A DNA stretch of 64,000 nt from CALCKU01 sp964654665 (GCA_964654665.1 CAZZKV010000011.1:11958-75957); one strand, 5' to 3'. Shown: positions 30,251-39,550, numbered from the stretch's first letter. The notes: generated by a model from the letters alone, not told the origin. Translations and numbers: made by a program.

Positions 30251-30465
30251 CGTGTCTCTCCTGACATCTATATAACAACTTATAATTGCTTTTTAGATGT
30301 TATGAGTGAAGCAAACGTTAAAGGCTTTGAATTATTTCTCCTAATAGTTGTTTTTTATACAATAATGGCTATGAAAAAAGCTTAATTTCATCCTTTGGTT
30401 TAATTAATTAAGCCTTCCTTAAGTAAATATTGCTATTTTAAGGTGTATTCAAATAAAGGCAAACC
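30251..30465. promoter_or_regulatory. Divergent promoter region with a CtrA-like box
   Basis: A 215-bp AT-rich region between the tolC-like gene (minus) and the first HlyD gene (plus). It contains a perfect TTAA-GCCTTCC-TTAA at 30408-30422, the full CtrA recognition form, preceded by two more TTAA units in tandem (30400-30407). The site lies 44 bases before the plus-strand start codon, so it could govern one or both directions. No clear sigma-70 boxes were picked. Confidence 0.5.
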
Positions 30466-31251
30466 ATGACCTTAAAACCGATCTTACTCGCCGCCCTTTT
30501 TACAAGCTATAGTCCAAACACCTTTGCTGCGACGGCGAATGATATGCCGCAGAGCCATATAGCCACTAAAGATGAAACAACTGAAATGAATGCTCGCGGC
30601 GTGTTACGCGCGAAAGAAACAGCCGATATCGCCGCGGGTATGTCAGGTCGATTAACGGCAGCGCCACTCAAATCTGGTCAATATTTTAAGCGCGGCGCGC
30701 TATTGGCGAAATTTGATTGTCGGGCCCAAGAGGCCGAACTGGATGCTCTCACACGGGCCCATGCAACCTTGACATTAAAACATGAAAACACACAGGAACT
30801 TTTATCCTTGGGCGCCGCTGGACAATTAGATGCTGATATTGCGCGGTCGGAAATGTTGCAAGCAGCCGCTGAACGCGGCGCTGTCAAAGCACGGTTAAAA
30901 GATTGTGTCATCTATGCCCCTTATAGTGGTTTTATAGCTGAACGCCATGTTTCGGCTTTTGAAACCCCGCAAGCCGGGCAACCGCTTTACTCTATTATAC
31001 GGGCCGGCCGTCTTGAAATTTCCGTCATCGCCCCTTCGGCCTGGATGCGATGGATAAAGCGCGGTACATCCTTTAGTTTTCAAGTTGATGAAACGGGAGA
31101 CCAATTCATCGCCAAAATTGATCGTATGGGTGCAGCCGTAGACCCTGTTAGTCAAACGATCGAACTGACAGCAACCCCTACCGGGAAAACTGGGCGATCT
31201 TTAGCCGGAATGAGCGGCGTTGCCTTATTTACACCGCAATCCGTAGAATAA
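30466..31251 (+). CDS. Periplasmic HlyD-family adaptor protein (export operon, first gene)
   Basis: 261 residues with a signal peptide (ILLAALFTSYSPNTFA, cleavage near FAA). Biotinyl-lipoyl-like halves (AAGMSGRLTAAPLKSGQYFKRG and VIYAPYSGFIAERHVSAFE) flank a short alpha-helical hairpin; a beta-barrel segment follows. This is the periplasmic adaptor architecture that links an inner-membrane pump to a TolC duct. Only one base separates its stop from the next gene. Divergent from the tolC-like gene. Confidence 0.85.
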   Translation: MTLKPILLAALFTSYSPNTFAATANDMPQSHIATKDETTEMNARGVLRAKETADIAAGMSGRLTAAPLKSGQYFKRGALLAKFDCRAQEAELDALTRAHATLTLKHENTQELLSLGAAGQLDADIARSEMLQAAAERGAVKARLKDCVIYAPYSGFIAERHVSAFETPQAGQPLYSIIRAGRLEISVIAPSAWMRWIKRGTSFSFQVDETGDQFIAKIDRMGAAVDPVSQTIELTATPTGKTGRSLAGMSGVALFTPQSVE

Positions 31252-31252
31252 A

Positions 31253-32626
31253 ATGAATAGCAATACTCCGCTGAAAACCCCTTTCCCCGTTGCGGAACAC
31301 TCAAACATGACACCATCACCAAACAACCCGACACCGCTACAGCAACTCGTTGGGTTGGAAGGTGAAATATTGGACACGGCTGATCGATTGTCACTGAAAC
31401 ATTTAATTGTTAATAAAATCCATGAATTAATTCCCTGTGGCCATATAATCTGGCTCGAACGGCGCGGTCATAATTTTAAAATCATAGCAATTTCTAGCCA
31501 AGCCAAAGTTGATAATACAACGCCCTTTTCCCAATGGTTGACGCAAACATTAAAAGCGCGTTCCAGAGCCGGGAAACTGGATTGCTTTACGGCTGTAACG
31601 TTTAAATCTCGCCGCACAAATGATACGTTTACCTATCCCTTTTCTCAGGCCGTTTATGTTCCCCTCTTGCCGGACCGTACAGCCGGAGCTTTATTGCTGA
31701 CGCGGGACACGCCCTTCAATGATACGGAGAGTTTACTCTTACAGCGCTTGGCCAAATCTACTGGGACGCGCTGGGCGGCTTTAGGTCGTAAACGCCGCGC
31801 CCGTATGGCGCCCCGGAAGACAATAGGCGTTTTGAGTACAATAACTATTCTGGCTTTGGCCGCGTTTATACCTGTCCCCATGACCGAATTGGCCCCAGCA
31901 GAAATTGTTGCCGACACGCCCTTTATTGTAACAGCTCCGATTGACGGGGTGGTTGATAACATTTTGGTGCCACCCAACACGCCCGTGAGCGCTGGCGCCT
32001 TGCTCGCCCGCCTTAATAACACAAGCTATCTTAATGAATTCAAGCTGGCCGGGCAGGAAAAAAACGTCGCGGAAACCAAATTACGTCAGGCGTCACTCTC
32101 GGCTTTTATCGATGAAAAATCCAAACGCGAGATTGCTGTTGCAAAGGCAGAAAAATCCTTGGCTTTAGCCCGTGAGCGTTATGCCCAAGACCGATTAAAC
32201 AAAACCGAACTGCGCGCCCCTATTGCTGGGCTTGCGATTTATTCTGATCCCCAAGATTGGATAGGTCGGCCCGTCGCAACCGGTGAAGCGATCATCCAGA
32301 TCGCCGATCCCACACGTGTACTTTTGCGTATCGATGCCCCCCTCGCTTCGGGCGAGTCTTTGCGTGAGGGTGCGCGTGTGCGGATATTTATGGACGCTGA
32401 TCCCGTAACTCCGCTTGAAGGCGATATTATTCACGCCAGCTATTACGCCTCGGAAAAGGCTGAAGGCACGATGGCCTATACGGCCTATGCGCGCCTCAAA
32501 GAGACTGATAGCCTGCCTCGAATTGGCGCACGCGGTGTTGCTAAAATTTATAGCGATACAGCCCCGCTCGGATTTTGGCTCTTGCGGCGGCCTCTGACCG
32601 CATTGCGTCAATTCATCGGTCTCTAG
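31253..32626 (+). CDS. HlyD-family adaptor with cytoplasmic GAF-like domain
   Basis: 457 residues. Residues about 30-180 are soluble and look GAF-like (LKHLIVNKIHELIPCGHIIWLERRG, AVYVPLLPDRTAGALLL, LLLQRLAKSTGTRW). A single membrane helix follows (about 203-221, TIGVLSTITILALAAFIPV), then an HlyD adaptor with lipoyl halves (ITAPIDGVVDNILVPPNTPVSAG; ELRAPIAGLAIYSDP) and a beta-barrel. The GAF-like part would face the cytoplasm and could sense a ligand. One base after the first adaptor, two bases before the M50 gene: one operon. Confidence 0.82.
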   Translation: MNSNTPLKTPFPVAEHSNMTPSPNNPTPLQQLVGLEGEILDTADRLSLKHLIVNKIHELIPCGHIIWLERRGHNFKIIAISSQAKVDNTTPFSQWLTQTLKARSRAGKLDCFTAVTFKSRRTNDTFTYPFSQAVYVPLLPDRTAGALLLTRDTPFNDTESLLLQRLAKSTGTRWAALGRKRRARMAPRKTIGVLSTITILALAAFIPVPMTELAPAEIVADTPFIVTAPIDGVVDNILVPPNTPVSAGALLARLNNTSYLNEFKLAGQEKNVAETKLRQASLSAFIDEKSKREIAVAKAEKSLALARERYAQDRLNKTELRAPIAGLAIYSDPQDWIGRPVATGEAIIQIADPTRVLLRIDAPLASGESLREGARVRIFMDADPVTPLEGDIIHASYYASEKAEGTMAYTAYARLKETDSLPRIGARGVAKIYSDTAPLGFWLLRRPLTALRQFIGL

Positions 32627-32628
32627 TC

Positions 32629-34761
32629 ATGGCGACCATTATATCGGCCCCGTCCTCTCCAACCGCATTGCCCGATATCCGGCAAGAGCTAGAAATCATG
32701 CCAACCCATAGCGGTGCCGATGGCCGTCCGCGCTGGCTGCTCTATGACCCCGTCCGCAATGCATTTCATCATCTGGGCGAACGCGCCGTGGCCTTGCTTT
32801 CCGTCTGGCAAGCTGCTCCGCCGGAAACCCTCGTACAAAACCTGTACCGCTCCTACCCTGACTTGGATGTCACAGGTGATGATTTGCAAGAGATGACAGC
32901 TTTTTTATATCATAATAATCTGACCTTAACGCCACCTGAAAATGATCCCGAGATTTTTGCCCGCCAAGAAGCAGCCATGCGTATACCATTGCATGAAATG
33001 GTGGTGCATAAATATCTTTTCTTTCGGATTCCCATATTCAAACCGCAGAATTTTTTACGAAAATACGCCCCGTTAACGCGTATTTTTTTCCAGAAGACGA
33101 CCTGGTGGATTATCGCCGCCATGGGCCTCATCGGCTTATATTTCGCAGGACGTCAATGGGATGTTTTTATCACAACATTTTGGCATTTTTTCTCTTTGCA
33201 AGGTCTCTTTTTCTACGGCCTCAGCCTGATCATCATCAAAAGCCTCCATGAGTTGGGACACGCTTTTACTGCGCATCATTTTGGTACGCGGGTTCCCATT
33301 ATCGGTGTTGCTTTTTTGGTTATGTTTCCCATTCTTTACACAGATACAACCGATGCTCATCGTTTACAGAAACGGCGAGAAAAGCTCTTGATTGACGGCG
33401 GCGGTATCATTGCCGAGTTGGCTATTGCGGCCCTGTCGATATTTTTATGGAGTTTTCTGCCCGATGGACCCGCGCGCAGCGCCGCCTTTTTTGCGGCAAC
33501 AACCAGCTGGGTCATGAGTCTGTTTGTCAATTTAAACCCCTGTATGCGCTTTGACGGCTATTATTTGATTTCAGATTTTTTCGGGTTGCAAAATCTGCAA
33601 AAACGCGGCTTTGAAATGGGACGTTGGGTGATGCGTGAAACCCTGTTTAAGTGGAACGATCCACCCCCGTTTGAAACGCGCCCTATACAGCGTATCGGAC
33701 TATGTCTTTATGCCTATACCACATGGGTCTACCGGTTCTTTCTTTTCATCGGGATTGCAATTTTAGTCCATCACCTCTTCCCCAAAGCTATCGGAATTGT
33801 GTTGTTCTCTATCGAAATTCTATTTTTTATCATCCGGCCCATAGCGGCCGAACTCAAGATTTGGGGGAGCCGTATCATGGACAGCCTATCAACACGCCGG
33901 GGGCGCCTATCCTATCTGGGGGTCGCCTTAATTCTGGGGCTGTTATTCTGGCCTTGGCAGACCCGGCTGCGAGCTCCAGCTCTTATACGACCGGTCCAGC
34001 AAACTGAAATTTTTCCTGTGCATGCAGCCCATATCCAATCCATTGATATCCGCGAAGGTCAAAGCGTGAAAACAGGCCAGATTCTATTTCGCCTCACAGC
34101 CGCCCCGTTAATCCATGAACGCGACCAATCTATTCGCCGCACACGTGTTCTAGAGGCGCAATTGGCCCGCCGTGCGGCCTCTTTGCACGACCGCCGCATC
34201 GGGGCGAGTCTGGACAGTGACATTGAGCGCCAGCGTGCAGAAACAACCGGTCTTAACGCCTTGATTGATGAAATGCTTATTCGAGCCCCCCATGATGGTA
34301 TCGTCAGTGATCTCTCCCCGTTTTTACATAAGGGACGCCACATTCCCAATACCCAGCGTCTTCTGCGTCTCATCAATCCCAAAGGGGCTGAACTCATCGC
34401 CTTGCCAAAAGAAGATGACGCCCGGCGGATAAAAACAGGTGCCGCCTTTCGGTTCATCCCTGATGATATCCATTATAAAACCATTGATGGCCAGCTATCA
34501 GATCTGGCCCCCACGTCAGCGGCCATTATCACAGAACGCTTGTTAACATCGCAATATGGCGGCCCTTTAGCGGTGCGCCCGGACACAAATGATGCGTTAA
34601 TTCCCAATCATCCCGTCTTTAAAGTGAAAGGCATAGCCAATGAAGCTACATCCATTCGGGAAATACGCGGAATTGTGCATATACAGGCCGAAGCGGCGAG
34701 CCCAGCGCAAAATATATACCATTCGGTTCTGCGTGTCCTTATTCGGGAAACCGATTTTTAG
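32629..34761 (+). CDS. M50 site-2-protease-like membrane protein fused to HlyD domain
   Basis: 710 residues. The N-terminal 100 residues resemble a PqqD-like winged domain (LEIMPTHSGADGRPRWLLYDP). A multi-helix M50 metalloprotease core follows, with zinc ligands H207-E-L-G-H211 and the second motif NLNPCMRFDGYY (N303, D309). After residue about 440 comes a periplasmic HlyD region (IRPVQQTEIFPVHAAHIQSIDIREGQSVKTG; IRAPHDGIVSDLSPFLHKG). This architecture is annotated as 'putative peptide zinc metalloprotease' and accompanies HlyD/TolC genes. It may be the inner-membrane channel or maturation protease of the export system. ATG two bases after the previous stop; a longer in-frame ORF overlaps that gene. 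Confidence 0.85.
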   Translation: MATIISAPSSPTALPDIRQELEIMPTHSGADGRPRWLLYDPVRNAFHHLGERAVALLSVWQAAPPETLVQNLYRSYPDLDVTGDDLQEMTAFLYHNNLTLTPPENDPEIFARQEAAMRIPLHEMVVHKYLFFRIPIFKPQNFLRKYAPLTRIFFQKTTWWIIAAMGLIGLYFAGRQWDVFITTFWHFFSLQGLFFYGLSLIIIKSLHELGHAFTAHHFGTRVPIIGVAFLVMFPILYTDTTDAHRLQKRREKLLIDGGGIIAELAIAALSIFLWSFLPDGPARSAAFFAATTSWVMSLFVNLNPCMRFDGYYLISDFFGLQNLQKRGFEMGRWVMRETLFKWNDPPPFETRPIQRIGLCLYAYTTWVYRFFLFIGIAILVHHLFPKAIGIVLFSIEILFFIIRPIAAELKIWGSRIMDSLSTRRGRLSYLGVALILGLLFWPWQTRLRAPALIRPVQQTEIFPVHAAHIQSIDIREGQSVKTGQILFRLTAAPLIHERDQSIRRTRVLEAQLARRAASLHDRRIGASLDSDIERQRAETTGLNALIDEMLIRAPHDGIVSDLSPFLHKGRHIPNTQRLLRLINPKGAELIALPKEDDARRIKTGAAFRFIPDDIHYKTIDGQLSDLAPTSAAIITERLLTSQYGGPLAVRPDTNDALIPNHPVFKVKGIANEATSIREIRGIVHIQAEAASPAQNIYHSVLRVLIRETDF

Positions 34762-34773
34762 CACAATTTTTAA

Positions 34774-34801
34774 ACGATAAATAATTATTGTTTTACGATA
34801 A
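34774..34801. repeat. Direct repeat ACGATAA, 21-bp period
   Basis: Two ACGATAA copies (34774-34780 and 34795-34801) start 21 bp apart, two DNA turns, in the 86-bp gap before the ABC ATPase gene. Spacing suits a dimeric regulator. No terminator hairpin is present in this gap, so read-through from the export operon is possible. Confidence 0.3.
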
Positions 34802-34847
34802 TTACCTGCTAGGCTTCCTTCAAATACCGAAAAGAGGGACTCAGGCT

Positions 34848-35723
34848 GTGTTAAAAATTCAAAACATCGATAAGCGTTTCGGCGATATTCATGCGCTTAA
34901 TAGCGTTAGTCTTGATCTGGGTCCGGGCCTATTTGGCCTTTTGGGGCCCAATGGCGCCGGTAAATCAACATTAATGCGAACCTTGGCTACTTTGCAATTG
35001 CCCGATACCGGCACCGTAACTTTGAACGATGAAAATATTGCAGATAACCCTGACGTTATGCGCCGCACCCTTGGTTACTTACCGCAAGATTTTGGCGTTT
35101 ATCCCCGTATGAGTGCCGAGGCCTTGCTTGATCACATCGCCATATTAAAGGGCATGACCGATAAAAAAGCCCGTAAGGATCAAATCCATACCCTGCTGCA
35201 CGCGGTTAATTTATTTAAATTTAAATCCGCATCAGTTGCGACATATTCCGGCGGGATGCGGCAACGTTTCGGCGTGGCCCAAGCGCTGCTCGGTGATCCC
35301 AAAGTGCTTATTGTCGATGAGCCCACGGCTGGACTCGACCCGTTTGAGCGGCAACGGTTCCTCGATCTGTTATCCGAAGCCGGTGAAGATAAAATCATTA
35401 TTCTGTCCACCCATATTGTCGAAGATGTCCGAGACCTATGTTCGGATATGGCGATTATGGGCGAAGGAAAAATTGTCGCGCGCGGCAATCCCGAAGCCTT
35501 GATATCGCGTATAAAGGACCGTGTCTGGCGCAAGAAAATGGATAAATCTCTGGTCGATGACTATAAAGCCTCTATGGCCGTGCTCTCGACCCGCCTGTTG
35601 CAAGGACAAACCGTTGTCTCTGTATTGTCGAAAGACAAGCCGGAAGACGGTTTTGAACGTGTCAAAGATATAACATTGGAAGATGCCTATTTCGCCCATC
35701 TCAATGGATTTGTGGGAGAATAG
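34848..35723 (+). CDS. ABC transporter ATP-binding protein (partner of permease-peptidase)
   Basis: 291 residues: Walker A GPNGAGKST, Q-loop LPQDFGVYP, signature YSGGMRQRFGVAQALLG, Walker B VLIVDEPTAGLDPFERQRF and H-loop LSTHIVEDV. This is the ABC-2 type class with a C-terminal extension. The GTG start at 34848 is preferred (AGAGGGA eight bases upstream); the ATG-started extension from 34788 lies in AT-rich promoter-like sequence. One base separates it from the ABC permease-M1 gene, so both form one transporter. Location 86 bp after the M50-HlyD gene suggests, but does not show, a link to the export system. Confidence 0.88.
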   Translation: MLKIQNIDKRFGDIHALNSVSLDLGPGLFGLLGPNGAGKSTLMRTLATLQLPDTGTVTLNDENIADNPDVMRRTLGYLPQDFGVYPRMSAEALLDHIAILKGMTDKKARKDQIHTLLHAVNLFKFKSASVATYSGGMRQRFGVAQALLGDPKVLIVDEPTAGLDPFERQRFLDLLSEAGEDKIIILSTHIVEDVRDLCSDMAIMGEGKIVARGNPEALISRIKDRVWRKKMDKSLVDDYKASMAVLSTRLLQGQTVVSVLSKDKPEDGFERVKDITLEDAYFAHLNGFVGE

Positions 35724-35724
35724 G

Positions 35725-38700
35725 ATGTTACGCCAGCTCATTCATTTTGAACTCAAACTCCACACCCGGCAAGTCGGGTTTTGGATCAGTTGCCTTGTCC
35801 TCTTTCTGCTGGGGGTTTTAATAATGTCGGTTGACTTTATTACCGTCAGCATCACGACAGGCGAAAAAGTTAAGGCAAACGGGGCCAATACCATCGCCGG
35901 GCAAGTTGGCTTTTTTAGCCTTCTGCCCATTTTCTTTGGCGCTATATTTGTCGTCACAGGTATTATGCGTGATCAAACCCATAAAATGCTGGAAGTTATA
36001 CACGGCACCCCAATTTCGACCTTTGATATGACATTTTCGCGTATGGTTGGCGTTATTACGGCGACATTTTTATGTGTTGCCGCTGGGGCACTCGGGCTTT
36101 TTGCCGGACAATTTGCGCCATGGATTGACAAAGAAACCCTTGCCCCTTTCACCTTCGCCACGCCTCTCTATTTCCTCTATCCTACCCTTATATTTGCCGC
36201 CATCAACAGCCTGTTTGTGGCCGCAATTTTCACCCTCGTCGCCGGATTAACGCGTAACCGTGCGCTTGTTTATGTCAGCGCCGTTGGTCTTTTTATGGTC
36301 TATATGGCCGTCGGCATTTTTGTCGGAGAAGATGCGCCCGATATGATAACATCTCTGACAGACCCCTTTGGCATGAGCGCATTGGCCATTGAGACAGAAT
36401 TTTGGCCCGCAGCCGAGCAAAATACCCGGATGGCCTCTTTAACGGGATTATTCGGGCTCAACCGCCTGTTATGGTTTATCGTTAGCCTTGGCCTTATAAC
36501 GCTGGTGTTCCCTCTGTTTAAACGCGGCATTGTATTTCGGAAAACCAAACGAAAAGCCGAAGATTTCACGCCTGCTACAGGTAAAATTATAATAAATCCT
36601 GCCCCCATTCACACTGGTTTTAACGCAAATGCCAAAGCTTTTGTCATGCGGATCGGCTATGAGTTTTTTACAACAGTCAAAAGCGTGCCCTTTATCATCC
36701 TCATGGGACTGGCCTTTGTTCTCTTTGGCATTACCGTTTACAGCCAAATGCAATTTATACCGGATCCGGCTTTGCCTACATCTCTGTCCACTGCGCAAAC
36801 CGTTATCGGCAGTTTCGGTCTCTCCATGATTATTATTATCGTATTTTTTAGCGGCGAGATTATCTGGCGGGACCGCATGGCGAGCGTAACAGAAATTATT
36901 GATGCAACGCCGGTGCAAAATTGGCCCCTATTGGCGGCGAAATGGCTGGCAATGGTTTTGGTTATCATCGCGCTGTTATTATCGGCCATTATCTTTGGTA
37001 TCGCCACCCAGCTTTTCCTTGGCGATGTTGCGGTTAATCTGGGAACCTATTTCAAATTCACATTTCTCAATGTCTTCCCTAATTTTCTGGGTATAGCGCT
37101 CTTAGCGCTCTTTATTCAGAACTTTATGCCCAATCGCGTTTTGGGTATGTTAGTGGCGGCAGGGCTGATTATATTCTTCAGAGGCTTCATAGGGCAATTA
37201 CCCTTTTATCACCCATTAATGGGTTTTGGGTTATCTAGCCCCGGCGGGCTTTCGGAAATTAACGGATATAATTCTTACGTGCGGTTTAAATGGTTTAACC
37301 TCTATTGGGGATCGCTCTGCGGGTTATTTGTTATAGGCTCTATCTGGCTCTGGCGGCGCGGGCTGCAAACCGGCCTAATGGCCCGCCTTAAATCCATACG
37401 GGCCCGCATGACGCCGCTCTCATCCGCCGCCGCCTTAATATTATCACTGATATTTATCGGCAGCGGGGCAACGATTTTCAAAGCCTATAATATTGATAAT
37501 GAGTACCGCACACAAAAACAGGCTGAAAAACGCAGTGTCGCTTATGAAAAATTCTTCAAGGACGACATAAAAGCCCCGGTTCCCAAGATCACCGATGTGT
37601 CGGCGGATATATTTTTCTATCCCTCCAAACAACAAGCTCTGGCCAAGGGCCGTTATAAAATGACGAATAAGTCCCGGAGTATTATCACAGATCTTTATGT
37701 GCGTCCGGCCTCAGCACATGATGAAGACATTCGGCTCTTGACGGTCAGCGGTGCTAAACGTGTCACAGCCGAAACAGCGCCTGATGGTTATGACATTAAG
37801 CAAATAGAAGATTATGACTATCGCCTGTTCCGTTTTGACCCACCGCTCGCGCCCGGAGATACGGCCTCAATGGAATTTGAGACCTTTTTCCACGAGCCGA
37901 AACTGGCCGATGGTAGCGCTATGCGTAAAAACGGTACATTCATGAATAATTTCCAGCTCATGCCCTCTATCGAAATTCAGGACGCGCGTTTGCGCAATCC
38001 CGATAAACGGCGGAAATATAAATTGGACGAACTCGAAAAAGCTCCGGAACGCACAGATCAGGCCGCACGGCAGTTTAATTTCATCTCTCGGTCTTCGGAT
38101 TATGTCAATTTTGATGCCCGCGTCTGCACAGACCCCGGCCAAATCCCGATTGCGCCCGGCCAGATGATCCGCGCTTATGAAGAGGCGGGGCGCGATTGCC
38201 GCGAATATAAAGCAACACGGCCTATTCTAAACTTCTTTTCATTCCTAACGGCAAAATATGACGTTACCCGCGATGTCTGGAGCGACCCCGAAGGGGTTCA
38301 CCGCGATGTGCCGCTGGCAATTTATTTTCACGGTCCGCATAATTATAATGTGGATTTGATGATAGAGGCCATGAAAACGTCTCTAGATAGCTTTACCAAA
38401 ACTTTTGGCCCCTATCCCTATCATCAAATACGGATTATGGAATTTCCTTACGGCGGCTTTGCACAAGCCTTTGCCGGCACAATTCCGTTTTCTGAAAATA
38501 TTGGGTTTGTCCGAGATCCGGGCGATCCCGATGATAATGAAACCATTGATCTGGCATCCTATGTCACCATGCATGAAATCGGACATCAATGGTTTGCCCA
38601 CCAAATTGTTCCCGCCGAAAATAAAGGCTTTAACATTCTCTCCGAAGGATTGACTGAAAATGCAGCCATGACAGCGTATGAACATAAATTTGGCTGGCAA

Positions 38701-39429
38701 AAGGCTCGCCGCCTACTCGATCAACGCTCTATTCAGAGTTATCTGACCTCACGTGGAATTGACAGAGACGATGAACCCAAATTATCCGAAGCCGAAAATC
38801 AGCGCTATCTCATTTACAATAAAGCCAGCTGGGTCTTTTGGGGATTAAAACATTATATAGGCGTAGAAACAATGCAGGGCGCTATTCGGGCCTTTTTAAA
38901 GGACTACGGCTATAAGGGACCGCCCTATCCAACTACCAAAGAAATGATTGATTACCTGCGCGAGGCCGCCGGCCCTGATTATCAACAATTGATAACCGAT
39001 TATTGGGATCGCATTACTTTATGGGAATTATCTTTTGCCAAAGATGCGGAACCCGTCATTACAGCGGATGGTGAGCACTTTAAAGTCAGCTTCACCCTGA
39101 AGACAGATAAACGCATCGCCAGCGAAGAAAACGGAAAAGAACAATCCGTATCTGAAATCGAGGGCGAAAGCCTGTCAGAATGGGTTGAAATCGGGTTTTA
39201 CGATAAAGATAGTAAAGAGACCCTTGGCGATGAATGGATTGCACTGGAGCGTGTGAAAGCCACTCAAGCCGAAACAGAGCTGTCTTTTACGCTGGATAAG
39301 CGGCCTACCCATATATTACTGGACCCGCGCCGCCTCTTGATTGAACGCAATGTCAAAGATAATAGTTTTGTTTCCAAAACAAAAACCGCTGCAAAACCCG
39401 AGGCTCAAGCAGACAATAAGAAAGGATAA
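35725..39429 (+). CDS. ABC-2 type permease fused to M1-family peptidase
   Basis: 1,234 residues. Roughly residues 1-580 are an ABC-2 type membrane part with about a dozen helices in two halves. After a periplasmic stretch comes a gluzincin M1 domain with zinc motif H950-E-I-G-H954 and a downstream E974 (ILSEGLTE), preceded by FPYGGFAQAFAGTIPFSE (a GxMEN-like position). This composite is known as 'ABC transporter permease/M1 family aminopeptidase'; its substrate is not established. Start at the ATG 35725, directly after the ATPase stop. It could trim or pull on exported peptides in the periplasm (inference). Confidence 0.88.
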   Translation: MLRQLIHFELKLHTRQVGFWISCLVLFLLGVLIMSVDFITVSITTGEKVKANGANTIAGQVGFFSLLPIFFGAIFVVTGIMRDQTHKMLEVIHGTPISTFDMTFSRMVGVITATFLCVAAGALGLFAGQFAPWIDKETLAPFTFATPLYFLYPTLIFAAINSLFVAAIFTLVAGLTRNRALVYVSAVGLFMVYMAVGIFVGEDAPDMITSLTDPFGMSALAIETEFWPAAEQNTRMASLTGLFGLNRLLWFIVSLGLITLVFPLFKRGIVFRKTKRKAEDFTPATGKIIINPAPIHTGFNANAKAFVMRIGYEFFTTVKSVPFIILMGLAFVLFGITVYSQMQFIPDPALPTSLSTAQTVIGSFGLSMIIIIVFFSGEIIWRDRMASVTEIIDATPVQNWPLLAAKWLAMVLVIIALLLSAIIFGIATQLFLGDVAVNLGTYFKFTFLNVFPNFLGIALLALFIQNFMPNRVLGMLVAAGLIIFFRGFIGQLPFYHPLMGFGLSSPGGLSEINGYNSYVRFKWFNLYWGSLCGLFVIGSIWLWRRGLQTGLMARLKSIRARMTPLSSAAALILSLIFIGSGATIFKAYNIDNEYRTQKQAEKRSVAYEKFFKDDIKAPVPKITDVSADIFFYPSKQQALAKGRYKMTNKSRSIITDLYVRPASAHDEDIRLLTVSGAKRVTAETAPDGYDIKQIEDYDYRLFRFDPPLAPGDTASMEFETFFHEPKLADGSAMRKNGTFMNNFQLMPSIEIQDARLRNPDKRRKYKLDELEKAPERTDQAARQFNFISRSSDYVNFDARVCTDPGQIPIAPGQMIRAYEEAGRDCREYKATRPILNFFSFLTAKYDVTRDVWSDPEGVHRDVPLAIYFHGPHNYNVDLMIEAMKTSLDSFTKTFGPYPYHQIRIMEFPYGGFAQAFAGTIPFSENIGFVRDPGDPDDNETIDLASYVTMHEIGHQWFAHQIVPAENKGFNILSEGLTENAAMTAYEHKFGWQKARRLLDQRSIQSYLTSRGIDRDDEPKLSEAENQRYLIYNKASWVFWGLKHYIGVETMQGAIRAFLKDYGYKGPPYPTTKEMIDYLREAAGPDYQQLITDYWDRITLWELSFAKDAEPVITADGEHFKVSFTLKTDKRIASEENGKEQSVSEIEGESLSEWVEIGFYDKDSKETLGDEWIALERVKATQAETELSFTLDKRPTHILLDPRRLLIERNVKDNSFVSKTKTAAKPEAQADNKKG

Positions 39430-39462
39430 GGCGAAAGCGTGTATTTTTCCCGATAGTTTTTG

Positions 39463-39490
39463 TTGACGCCTTCGGGCGGCGGCGTTATAG
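39463..39490 (+). promoter_or_regulatory. Predicted rpsT promoter
   Basis: TTGACG (39463-39468) and TTATAG (39485-39490) with a 16-bp spacer are close to sigma-70 consensus. They lie in the 121-bp gap after the permease-peptidase gene and 60 bases before the rpsT start, leaving a short leader. Confidence 0.7.
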
Positions 39491-39550
39491 GGCGCGCTTA
39501 GATTTAAAGCGGAGCCGAATCCAAGCTCAGTATCCGCAATAGAGGAATAT

